The translations under genes were made by a program, and so were the position numbers. From assembly GCA_012719195.1 (NCBI GenBank), contig JAAYAV010000323.1:1-10974 (forward strand): DNA of 10,974 bases, read 5' to 3'. The notes below the pieces were generated by a model. The model did not search any database and was not told where the DNA came from. It saw nothing but the letters and a program-made list of their open reading frames with translations. Positions within the stretch are counted from its first letter, which is position 1. Each line of letters starts with the position of its first letter. The stretch is from Anaerolineae bacterium (GTDB lineage: Bacteria > Chloroflexota > Anaerolineae > DRVO01). Below are positions 6,151-10,974 of the stretch, one piece after another.

Positions 6151-7179
6151 GTGCGCAACATACTCGTGACCGGCGGCGCCGGCTTCATCGGCTCGAACTT
6201 CGTCCACTACGTGCTGCGAAAGCATCCTCGCTCCCACGTGATCGCCTACGACAAGCTTACCTATGCCGGCAACCTCGACAACCTCGAGGATGTTGCTGAC
6301 GACTCCCGCTACACCTTTGTCTGGGGCGACATCTGCGACGAGGAGAACGTGGACCACGTCATGCGCGCCTATCGCGTCGACACGGTGGTCAACTTCGCCG
6401 CCGAGACGCATGTGGACCGGTCGCTGACCGAGGCGGGCAGCTTCGTCCATACGGATACCTACGGCACCTACGTTCTGCTCGAGGCGGCCCGCAAGTACCA
6501 CGTGGAGCGCTTCCATCAGGTGGGGACCGATGAGGTCTACGGCGAGGTCATGAACGGCTCGGCGGCGGAGGGGTGGCCCCTGGAGCCGCGCAGCCCCTAC
6601 TCCGCCAGCAAGGCCGGTGGCGACCTGATGTGCCTCGCCTACAGCACCAGCTTCGGTCTGCCGGTCACCATTACGCGCTGCACCAACAACATCGGGCCGT
6701 ACCAGTACCCGGAGAAGGTGGTGCCGCTGTTCATCACCAATGCCATTGACGACCAGCCGCTGCCGGTATACGGCGACGGAACTCAGATGCGCGACTACCA
6801 GTTTGTGCTCGACCACTGTGAGGCAATTGACCTGGTGCTGACGCAGGGCCGGCCGGGCGAGGTCTACAACGTGGGCACCGGTGTGGAGACGCGCAACATA
6901 GATATCGCCCGGATGATTCTGCGCTTACTGGGCAAGCCGGAAAGCCTTATCCACCACGTCACCGACCGGCCGGGTCACGATCGTCGCTACAGCGTGGACT
7001 CGGAGAAGATCAGGGCGCTAGGCTGGGCGGGGCGCCATTCCACCGAGCAGGCTCTGGAGAAGACGGTACGCTGGTACCTGGAGAATGAGTGGTGGTGGCG
7101 GAAGATCAAGAGTGGTGCTTTCCGCGCCTACTATCAGAAGCAGTACACCGACCGGCTGGCGCACCTGTCCAACATCTAG
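6151..7179 (+). CDS. rfbB: dTDP-glucose 4,6-dehydratase
   Basis: This 342-residue extended short-chain dehydrogenase converts dTDP-glucose to dTDP-4-keto-6-deoxyglucose. That is the second step towards dTDP-rhamnose and other deoxysugars for cell-surface polysaccharide. The NAD-binding GGAGFIG is at 8-14 and 'AYDKLTYAGNLDNL' follows the second strand (32-45). 'AAETHVDRS' lies at 83-91. The catalytic 'TDEVYG' is at 126-131 (Thr126, Asp127, Glu128), the YxxxK pair is Tyr150/Lys154 in 'SPYSASK', and 'NNIGPYQYPEK' lies at 179-189. 'RDYQFVLDHC' (214-223) stands for the usual RDWLYVEDH. The GTG at 6151 is preferred, with GAGGGG at 6140-6145 five bases upstream. A second GTG at 6145 would add two residues and overlap that site. 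No other sugar-nucleotide gene is in the window, so it is either a lone copy or the partners lie elsewhere. The expected dehydratase family length is kept. Confidence 0.95.
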   Translation: MRNILVTGGAGFIGSNFVHYVLRKHPRSHVIAYDKLTYAGNLDNLEDVADDSRYTFVWGDICDEENVDHVMRAYRVDTVVNFAAETHVDRSLTEAGSFVHTDTYGTYVLLEAARKYHVERFHQVGTDEVYGEVMNGSAAEGWPLEPRSPYSASKAGGDLMCLAYSTSFGLPVTITRCTNNIGPYQYPEKVVPLFITNAIDDQPLPVYGDGTQMRDYQFVLDHCEAIDLVLTQGRPGEVYNVGTGVETRNIDIARMILRLLGKPESLIHHVTDRPGHDRRYSVDSEKIRALGWAGRHSTEQALEKTVRWYLENEWWWRKIKSGAFRAYYQKQYTDRLAHLSNI

Positions 7180-7184
7180 GGACG

Positions 7185-7199
7185 GGCGGCCCAGCCGCC
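7185..7199 (+). terminator. Small hairpin just after the rfbB stop
   Basis: GGCGGC (7185-7190) and GCCGCC (7194-7199) form a 6-bp stem with a 3-nt loop, beginning six bases after the TAG stop. No T-run follows. It may act together with the larger hairpin at 7221-7240 or simply protect the mRNA 3' end. Confidence 0.35.
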
Positions 7200-7220
7200 G
7201 GATAGTACAGACACGACGAA

Positions 7221-7240
7221 GGGGGCCCCGATGGGCCCCC
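7221..7240. terminator. Bidirectional terminator hairpin between rfbB and the lipoprotein gene
   Basis: GGGGGCCC (7221-7228) pairs with GGGCCCCC (7233-7240) around a CGAT loop: eight G-C pairs plus a flanking A-T. It lies centrally in the 90-bp gap between two convergent stop codons, where a shared terminator is expected. The downstream base run is only mildly T-rich on either strand. Confidence 0.7.
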
Positions 7241-7269
7241 TCGGCTGTCTCTCGCGTCACCGAGCTGCG

Positions 7270-8664
7270 TCAGCCGCAGCCGGCACAACTGCCCGGATCG
7301 AGGCCCGCCGCCACCGGTTCCGGTAGTCCGGTGCCGGTGCCTCGACAGAGATCCAGTTCGGTGAAGAAGGGATTGGCGTAGCCATAGGAGTTGAGCAGGT
7401 CCAGCATCTCCGGCCTGATCTCGGCGACCTCGGCCACAGCGGCACAGCCCGCCTCGATGCTCCTTGTCTCCGCGTACCCGGCCCAGAAGGCCTCGGCTGC
7501 GGGCACGAATGGCCCCGCCTCGGCACGAATCAGCGCCAGTTCTCGGCCGGTTGAGGGCTCCTCCTGCATGGCGTAGGCGACGATCAGCCGGAAGCGTGCG
7601 AACGAGCGAAGCGCGTCCACCTCCTCCTCCGGGGTGGCGAAGACACCGCTGGCCTGGAGGCTATCGTTCTGGATGACCTCCGTGTAGATGGCGATTGCCT
7701 CGTTGATGGTACCCTGAGCCAAGGCGATGTTGCCGTCCACCACCCGGAAGTAGAGCAGATCGGAGGGGTCGTACTCCACCTCGCTTAGCCGGTAGCGGCC
7801 TTCCAAGAGGCGGTAGACCAAGGTTGAGGCCCTCTGCGGCCCTGCGCCCACCGATCCGATCACGTTGCCGTGCACGACGATCTCCATTACCGAGTCGCCG
7901 TCGCGATCTTCCAGCGCGAGGAGGTCGGGGTAGGCGGCCGTGATGCCCGAGGCCAGCTGCAGGTAGTCGTCGCTCTGATACGAGAGAACCCGCACGTCGG
8001 CCATGCACGTGTGCGCCCCGCACGACTCGCTGGCATAGGCCACGTCGCTTCGCCCGTCGCCGTTGATATCCTGAACGGCCAGCAGCGAGACCAGCCCCTC
8101 GGAGGCGCCGTCGGTCAGGGCGTCGAACTGGACCTCATAGCGATCCGCGCCGGCCGACATGATGGTGAGGTTGCCCTCGCCGCTGATGGTCTGGGGAACG
8201 GGGTTGCTGGTAAGGACAATCAATTCTTCCTGGCCGTCACCGGTCAGGTCCGCCGCCACTACGATCCTATCCTGCGCCATGGCCGACAGGCTGGGCCCGG
8301 CCTGGGGTTCCATCCCCCAGGCACGGACGGCGGCAGCAACGGCTTCCGGGTCGCCTTCAGCGGCTGTGGCGTAGTCGGCCAGCGCGTCCAGTCCTGGGAA
8401 GGCAGGTGCTGGGCCCGGGTCCGGCGCGGGTGCGACGGTAGTGGGCAGGGTTTCCGAGGCGGGAGTGGGGGAAGTGACCGGCGCGGTCGGATCTGCTGTT
8501 GAGGTCGCGGCCGGCGAGGAGACGGGTGCCGATGCCGTCGGAGTGGGGGCCGGTTCCTGTCTCTCGTCCAGGACCCCACAGGACAACAGCAAGCTGAGCG
8601 CCAACAGCAGCGCCAGAGCCGGCAAGAGGTGCTGGCGATGGATCAGGGACGGGGTCGAGGACAC
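7270..8664 (-). CDS. Lipoprotein with FG-GAP/VCBS-like (DxDGD) calcium-binding repeats
   Basis: The protein is 464 residues. A basic start ('IHR') and hydrophobic core (13-28) lead to a lipobox L-L-S-C29, so it is a predicted lipoprotein. Residues 35-90 form a Pro/Thr/Ser/Ala-rich linker. Three aspartate loops follow: D139-L-T-G-D143-G, D199-I-N-G-D203-G-R-S-D207 and D253-R-D-G-D257. Each is followed by a short hydrophobic strand, as in FG-GAP/VCBS beta-propeller repeats, which bind calcium. The C-terminal half (about 310-440) looks helical, with a possible TPR-like stretch at 316-332. The tail ends in Cys460-Ala-Gly-Cys463-Gly. The GTG at 8664 is supported by AGGAGG (8672-8677) seven bases upstream. 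It is the last gene behind the DUF211 and VIT1/CCC1 genes, 34 bp after the latter. I do not recognise a named family for the whole protein. A scaffold or sensor role at the outer face of the membrane is inference. Confidence 0.85.
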   Translation of the reverse strand: MSSTPSLIHRQHLLPALALLLALSLLLSCGVLDERQEPAPTPTASAPVSSPAATSTADPTAPVTSPTPASETLPTTVAPAPDPGPAPAFPGLDALADYATAAEGDPEAVAAAVRAWGMEPQAGPSLSAMAQDRIVVAADLTGDGQEELIVLTSNPVPQTISGEGNLTIMSAGADRYEVQFDALTDGASEGLVSLLAVQDINGDGRSDVAYASESCGAHTCMADVRVLSYQSDDYLQLASGITAAYPDLLALEDRDGDSVMEIVVHGNVIGSVGAGPQRASTLVYRLLEGRYRLSEVEYDPSDLLYFRVVDGNIALAQGTINEAIAIYTEVIQNDSLQASGVFATPEEEVDALRSFARFRLIVAYAMQEEPSTGRELALIRAEAGPFVPAAEAFWAGYAETRSIEAGCAAVAEVAEIRPEMLDLLNSYGYANPFFTELDLCRGTGTGLPEPVAAGLDPGSCAGCG

Positions 8665-8698
8665 GAGCCTCCCTCCTCGGGGTAGGATCTACCTTAGT

Positions 8699-9307
8699 CT
8701 ACCCTCCCGATGGGTTGAGGGCCAGCCCCACCAGAATGCTGATGAGCCCCGCCGATACCGTCTTCAGGCCGGAGATGGTGAGGTTCTCGCGGGAGATGCG
8801 ACCCAGGAAGACGCCCAGGCAGAACAGAGTGGCTAGGCCGACGCCGATGGCGGAGAAGTAGCTGGTGCGGATGGCGCCGATTGCGGGGGCGAAGATGAAC
8901 GGGAGAAGGACTATCGCCGACGCGAGCACCGGAGCCAGGGAGTCAGCGAGGGTTACTATGACAACCGCCACCCGACCGGCTCGGGCCAGTCTTGTGTCGC
9001 CCAGGTCGCACAGGGTAGCCTGCTCCAACTCCCGCAGGGAGCGTTTTCGCTCGGCCGACTCGGTCAGAGCCGCTCCCCAAAGGCCGGATATGCCCATGGC
9101 GAGGGCGGTGCTGAAGCCCGTCGTCAGGACGATGCGCGGTTCGGTGATGCCGGCCGTGAAGCTGCCGACGAGGACGCCGATGATGGTCAGCACCCCGTCA
9201 AACGCGTTCATGGCGAAGTACCGGCGGGCGATTTCGCCCACGTCGGCCAGAGCGCCGAGTTCTCGGACCCGCTCCATCTGAAGCGATAGTCGTGCTATGG
9301 GACTCAT
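8699..9307 (-). CDS. VIT1/CCC1-family (vacuolar iron transporter-like) membrane protein
   Basis: The 202-residue membrane protein shows the VIT1/CCC1 pattern (PF01988). A cytoplasmic N-terminal helix 'EIARRYFAMNAFDGVLTIIGVLVGSF' crosses the membrane at about 36-53. A second segment at 58-80 carries 'ALAMGISGLWGA', and the charged 'ESAERKRSLRELE' (83-95) follows. Further hydrophobic segments lie near 112-142, 150-169 and 178-197, giving about five in all. Yeast CCC1 and plant VIT1 move Fe2+ or Mn2+ out of the cytosol, so metal export in exchange for protons is the likely role. The metal is not fixed by this sequence. ATG at 9307 has only a distant GAGG and may depend on coupling to the DUF211 gene 33 bp upstream. 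ATG at 9277 would shorten the protein by ten residues and has no better ribosome site. Confidence 0.88.
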   Translation of the reverse strand: MSPIARLSLQMERVRELGALADVGEIARRYFAMNAFDGVLTIIGVLVGSFTAGITEPRIVLTTGFSTALAMGISGLWGAALTESAERKRSLRELEQATLCDLGDTRLARAGRVAVVIVTLADSLAPVLASAIVLLPFIFAPAIGAIRTSYFSAIGVGLATLFCLGVFLGRISRENLTISGLKTVSAGLISILVGLALNPSGG

Positions 9308-9340
9308 AGTGCTCTGCTCTACCTCAACTGCTCCGGGCCA

Positions 9341-9640
9341 TTAGCCCTGGTACGGATCCTGGGGCGTCGAGGCATCATCGATGATGCTTCGCCCCGCCAC
9401 CACCTCGTCGATCGAGTGGATGGTAGCCCCGGCATCACGGATACGCTGGACCACTTGCTGGAAGTCGATAGCCGCGCCTTCGATGGTGACCTTGGCGTTC
9501 TCCACGTGGAGGTCCATCTCGTAGATGGAGATGTTCACCGCCTCTACCCCGGCCAAGTCGCTCAGCTGCACCGCCATCTCCACTATGTTGGGCACATGCG
9601 GCTTAAGGGTGTCCAGTACTAGACGTCTTACGGCTCCCAT
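9341..9640 (-). CDS. DUF211 domain protein (ferredoxin-like fold)
   Basis: This 99-residue protein matches DUF211 (PF02680) over its length. It has 'RRLVLDTLKPHVPNIVEMA' near the start (5-23), 'GVEAVNISIYEMD' (31-43), 'ENAKVTIEG' (47-55), and the hallmark 'GATIHSIDEVVAGR' (71-84). The family is best known from archaea, forms small alpha/beta ACT/ferredoxin-like domains and has no proven biochemical role. ATG at 9640 is preceded by GAGGAA nine bases upstream. It is the first annotated gene behind a strong promoter and a long leader, and the VIT1/CCC1 gene follows after 33 bp. A metal-sensing or transporter-accessory role is suggested only by this neighbour. The acidic C-terminal tail (87-99) is not part of the conserved core. 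Confidence 0.9.
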   Translation of the reverse strand: MGAVRRLVLDTLKPHVPNIVEMAVQLSDLAGVEAVNISIYEMDLHVENAKVTIEGAAIDFQQVVQRIRDAGATIHSIDEVVAGRSIIDDASTPQDPYQG

Positions 9641-9970
9641 CGGATGCACTTCCTCGTGGCGGTGGATTGGGTGAGGCCGGGGCACAGATGGCCGGCGGCG
9701 GTCGGACGGGCGAGCGGCACCAGCACAACGCCGCAAAGGGCAGACGCCCATGCGCGCCTACCCTGGGTATGCTCATTGGATGATGATCTCTTGGGAACGG
9801 CCGCGGCGCTTACCTGCGCGGCCACAGGCCCTACGACCGAGATCGCTCTTCCCCAGCGGGGACAGTCGTCCTCGGTACTACTAGGAGGTTCGTCCATCTC
9901 TACTCCCCCGGCGCTGTGTCAGCACCGGCTCGGCCGCGGCGGCCTCTACTGAGGCGCGCAAACGCCGATA
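9641..9970 (-). promoter_or_regulatory. Long GC-rich structured 5' leader of the DUF211-VIT operon
   Basis: This stretch of about 330 bases between the promoter and the DUF211 start has no convincing gene. Hairpins read on the minus strand include GCCTC-AGTA-GAGGC (9942-9955), a CACAG(C)GCC/GGCCTGTG pairing that closes 9823-9918, an inner CCGAG/CTCGG stem (9837-9875) capped by CCCC-GCT-GGGG (9851-9861), and a 7-bp GGCCGCG/CGCGGCC stem (9799-9823). GGGGGAGTAG sits at 9900-9909 directly inside the closing stem. A small open frame starts five bases after GGGGGAG (ATG at 9897) and runs to 9628, overlapping the DUF211 start. It resembles no family I know and its codon use is less GC-biased than I would expect for this window. 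The leader could be a metal-responsive RNA, a leader-peptide device or neither. Confidence 0.4.
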
Positions 9971-9975
9971 GACAC

Positions 9976-10004
9976 ATGATAGCAGCGAACGGCCTCTGCC
10001 GCAA
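9976..10004 (-). promoter_or_regulatory. Strong sigma-70-type promoter of the DUF211-VIT-lipoprotein operon
   Basis: On the minus strand TTGCGG (9999-10004) and TATCAT (9976-9981) are exactly 17 bases apart. Transcription would begin near 9969. It lies in the gap after the kinase gene, and all three downstream genes are on the same strand with gaps of 33 and 34 bp, so it probably drives the whole unit. Confidence 0.65.
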
Positions 10005-10022
10005 CCGATTGTTGCCTGCTAG

Positions 10023-10045
10023 CCCCGTTCTGCCTGCGGTCGGGG
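10023..10045 (-). terminator. Weak hairpin after the CheA-like gene
   Basis: CCCCG (10023-10027) and CGGGG (10041-10045) can form a 5-bp stem with a 13-nt loop, shortly after the kinase stop and before the next promoter. The position suits a terminator, but the stem is short and no T-run follows. Confidence 0.2.
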
Positions 10046-10056
10046 GGCGGGAAAGG

Positions 10057-10974
10057 CTACTGCGAGGCGGATTGGCGCGGGAGAGGGACAGTGAGGGTGA
10101 TCTGGCTGCATTCGCCTGGCTGTGACTCCAGCTTAACGGTGCCGCCGAGCGAGGCCACGTCCTCGGCCACCACCGTCAGGCCGAGACCGCGCCCGGAGTA
10201 GTCGTCGGCCACGGCTGTGGTGGATAGGCCGGGAAGGAGGGCAAGGCTCAGAAGGTCATCGACATCGCGATCACTGCCTTCGGCGTCGCCAATAGGGCCG
10301 GCCGCCTCGGCAGCACGACGTAGAGCGTCGAGGTTGAAGCCCTGACCGTCATCGCGTACCCGCAGATACAGGAAGGACTCCCGCACCTCGGCCGAGACGG
10401 TGATCCGGCCTTGGGGGGGCTTCCCGCCGGCCGATCGCACCTCGGGCGACTCGATGCCATGAGTGACGGCGTTGCGCACCAGGTGCAGCAGGCTGGGACG
10501 GAGCGCCTTGAGGAAGGGACGCGGCAGATTGGTGTCGGGCGCCTCGATCCGTACTGCCACTCCCTTGCCCTGGCCGGCTGCCATCGCCTGCATGGCCCCC
10601 ACTAGAGGCAGCATAAAGGGGCGTAGGCCCTGCTGGACGTGCCGCCGCAGTGATGCCTCCAGCCGATCCGCGCTTTGCTGCAGGGTCTCGGTCAGGTCGG
10701 CGGTGTGCGATCCCTGCCGCAAGGCCTGCTCGTGGAGCAGGCGCGCCATCCGAACCAGGCCTTGGCTTTGGCTGTGTAGCGCGGTTAGGTCGGCCAGGCT
10801 CAGGCGGGTGCTTAGGCTGGTCGACTCCCGACCGGTGGGGCCCGGGTGCGGGTCGCGGCTAGCTGCCTCAGCCGGAGGCCCGCCGGCCTTGACCTCGAGG
10901 GCGTTCGCTAGTTCGGCGCGCAGGGCGGTCATGTCGCCGCTGGCGGCAGAATGGCAGCCGCAGCCCGCTTTCAG
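10057..10974 (-). CDS. CheA-like sensor histidine kinase, C-terminal part (5' end outside window)
   Basis: The frame is open to the window edge, so the true N-terminus is missing. An internal ATG at 10932 gives the residue numbers used here. Residues 46-115 look like a CheA dimerisation/helical region. The ATPase domain follows with the N-box 'HLVRNAVTHGIESPE' (150-164; Asn154), 'GKPPQGRITVSA' (170-181), the G1 box 'RDDGQGF' (193-199), the G2 box 'SGRGLGLTVV' (246-255) and 'GGTVKLESQPG' (263-273). This is the CheA-type HATPase that binds ATP for histidine phosphorylation, normally in chemotaxis or twitching control. The protein ends about ten residues after this domain, so the CheW-like P5 domain that couples CheA to receptors is absent. 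The phospho-accepting HPt domain would lie upstream if present. No response regulator is visible downstream, where the metal operon begins. Confidence 0.85.
   Translation of the reverse strand: MKAGCGCHSAASGDMTALRAELANALEVKAGGPPAEAASRDPHPGPTGRESTSLSTRLSLADLTALHSQSQGLVRMARLLHEQALRQGSHTADLTETLQQSADRLEASLRRHVQQGLRPFMLPLVGAMQAMAAGQGKGVAVRIEAPDTNLPRPFLKALRPSLLHLVRNAVTHGIESPEVRSAGGKPPQGRITVSAEVRESFLYLRVRDDGQGFNLDALRRAAEAAGPIGDAEGSDRDVDDLLSLALLPGLSTTAVADDYSGRGLGLTVVAEDVASLGGTVKLESQPGECSQITLTVPLPRQSASQ

Noticed and set aside
6130..6816. 228-codon minus-strand open frame
   Set aside because: It is antisense to rfbB, whose catalytic motifs are all present on the plus strand.
7870..8502. 210-codon plus-strand open frame
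   Set aside because: It is antisense to the lipoprotein gene, which has a lipobox, repeats and a strong ribosome site.
9823..9918. Firm annotation as a yybP-ykoY manganese riboswitch
   Set aside because: Only the 5' GGGGAGTAG core matches. The conserved 3' CAAGACC strand that should pair back to the first stem is not found, so it is kept only as a hypothesis.
9644..9952. 102-codon plus-strand open frame in the leader region
   Set aside because: No ribosome site or known motif was seen, and it runs against the direction of the strong promoter at 9976-10004.
1..10974. CRISPR arrays, tRNA genes, rRNA, insertion sequences
   Set aside because: By eye there are no regularly spaced repeats, no cloverleaf with a TTC-containing arm, no rRNA core sequence, and no transposase motif with terminal inverted repeats.

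Overview
This is a GC-rich bacterial window with tightly packed genes, GTG and TTG starts beside ATG, and Shine-Dalgarno sites of the GGAGG type. There is no rRNA or other taxonomic marker. The Pro/Thr/Ser-rich lipoprotein linker and the set of uroporphyrinogen-decarboxylase-like, amidohydrolase and Abhydrolase_7-like genes resemble environmental Chloroflexota or similar uncultivated bacteria. That placement is an inference of modest confidence. I saw no mobile element, tRNA, rRNA or CRISPR array.

Positions 2-5946 hold six minus-strand genes that look like a small-molecule degradation or modification cluster. In transcription order they are a divergent M19 (renal dipeptidase-like) protein, a small amidohydrolase, an AAC(3)-type N-acetyltransferase, a second small amidohydrolase, an alpha/beta hydrolase of the acetyl-xylan-esterase type and a uroporphyrinogen-decarboxylase-superfamily protein. 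A GC-only hairpin at the end of the M19 gene and two candidate promoters (4648-4676 and 2224-2251) suggest three transcription units: M19 alone, amidohydrolase-acetyltransferase-amidohydrolase, and esterase-URO-D. The substrate cannot be read from the sequence. Several of these enzymes lack canonical metal ligands of their families.

Positions 5947-6150 form a divergent intergenic region with a good plus-strand promoter, followed by dTDP-glucose 4,6-dehydratase (rfbB), the only plus-strand gene. It catalyses an early step of deoxysugar nucleotide synthesis for surface polysaccharide. Two hairpins at 7185-7240 separate it from the convergent genes that follow.

Positions 7270-10004 appear to be one minus-strand unit: a strong promoter, a GC-rich leader of about 330 nt with several hairpins, a DUF211 protein, a VIT1/CCC1-family membrane transporter, and a lipoprotein with three calcium-binding-type aspartate repeats. 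The likely theme is divalent metal (Fe/Mn) handling at the envelope. The leader may carry a cis-regulatory RNA.

The window ends inside a CheA-like histidine kinase (10057-10974, 5' end missing) that stops straight after its ATPase domain and has no CheW-like domain.
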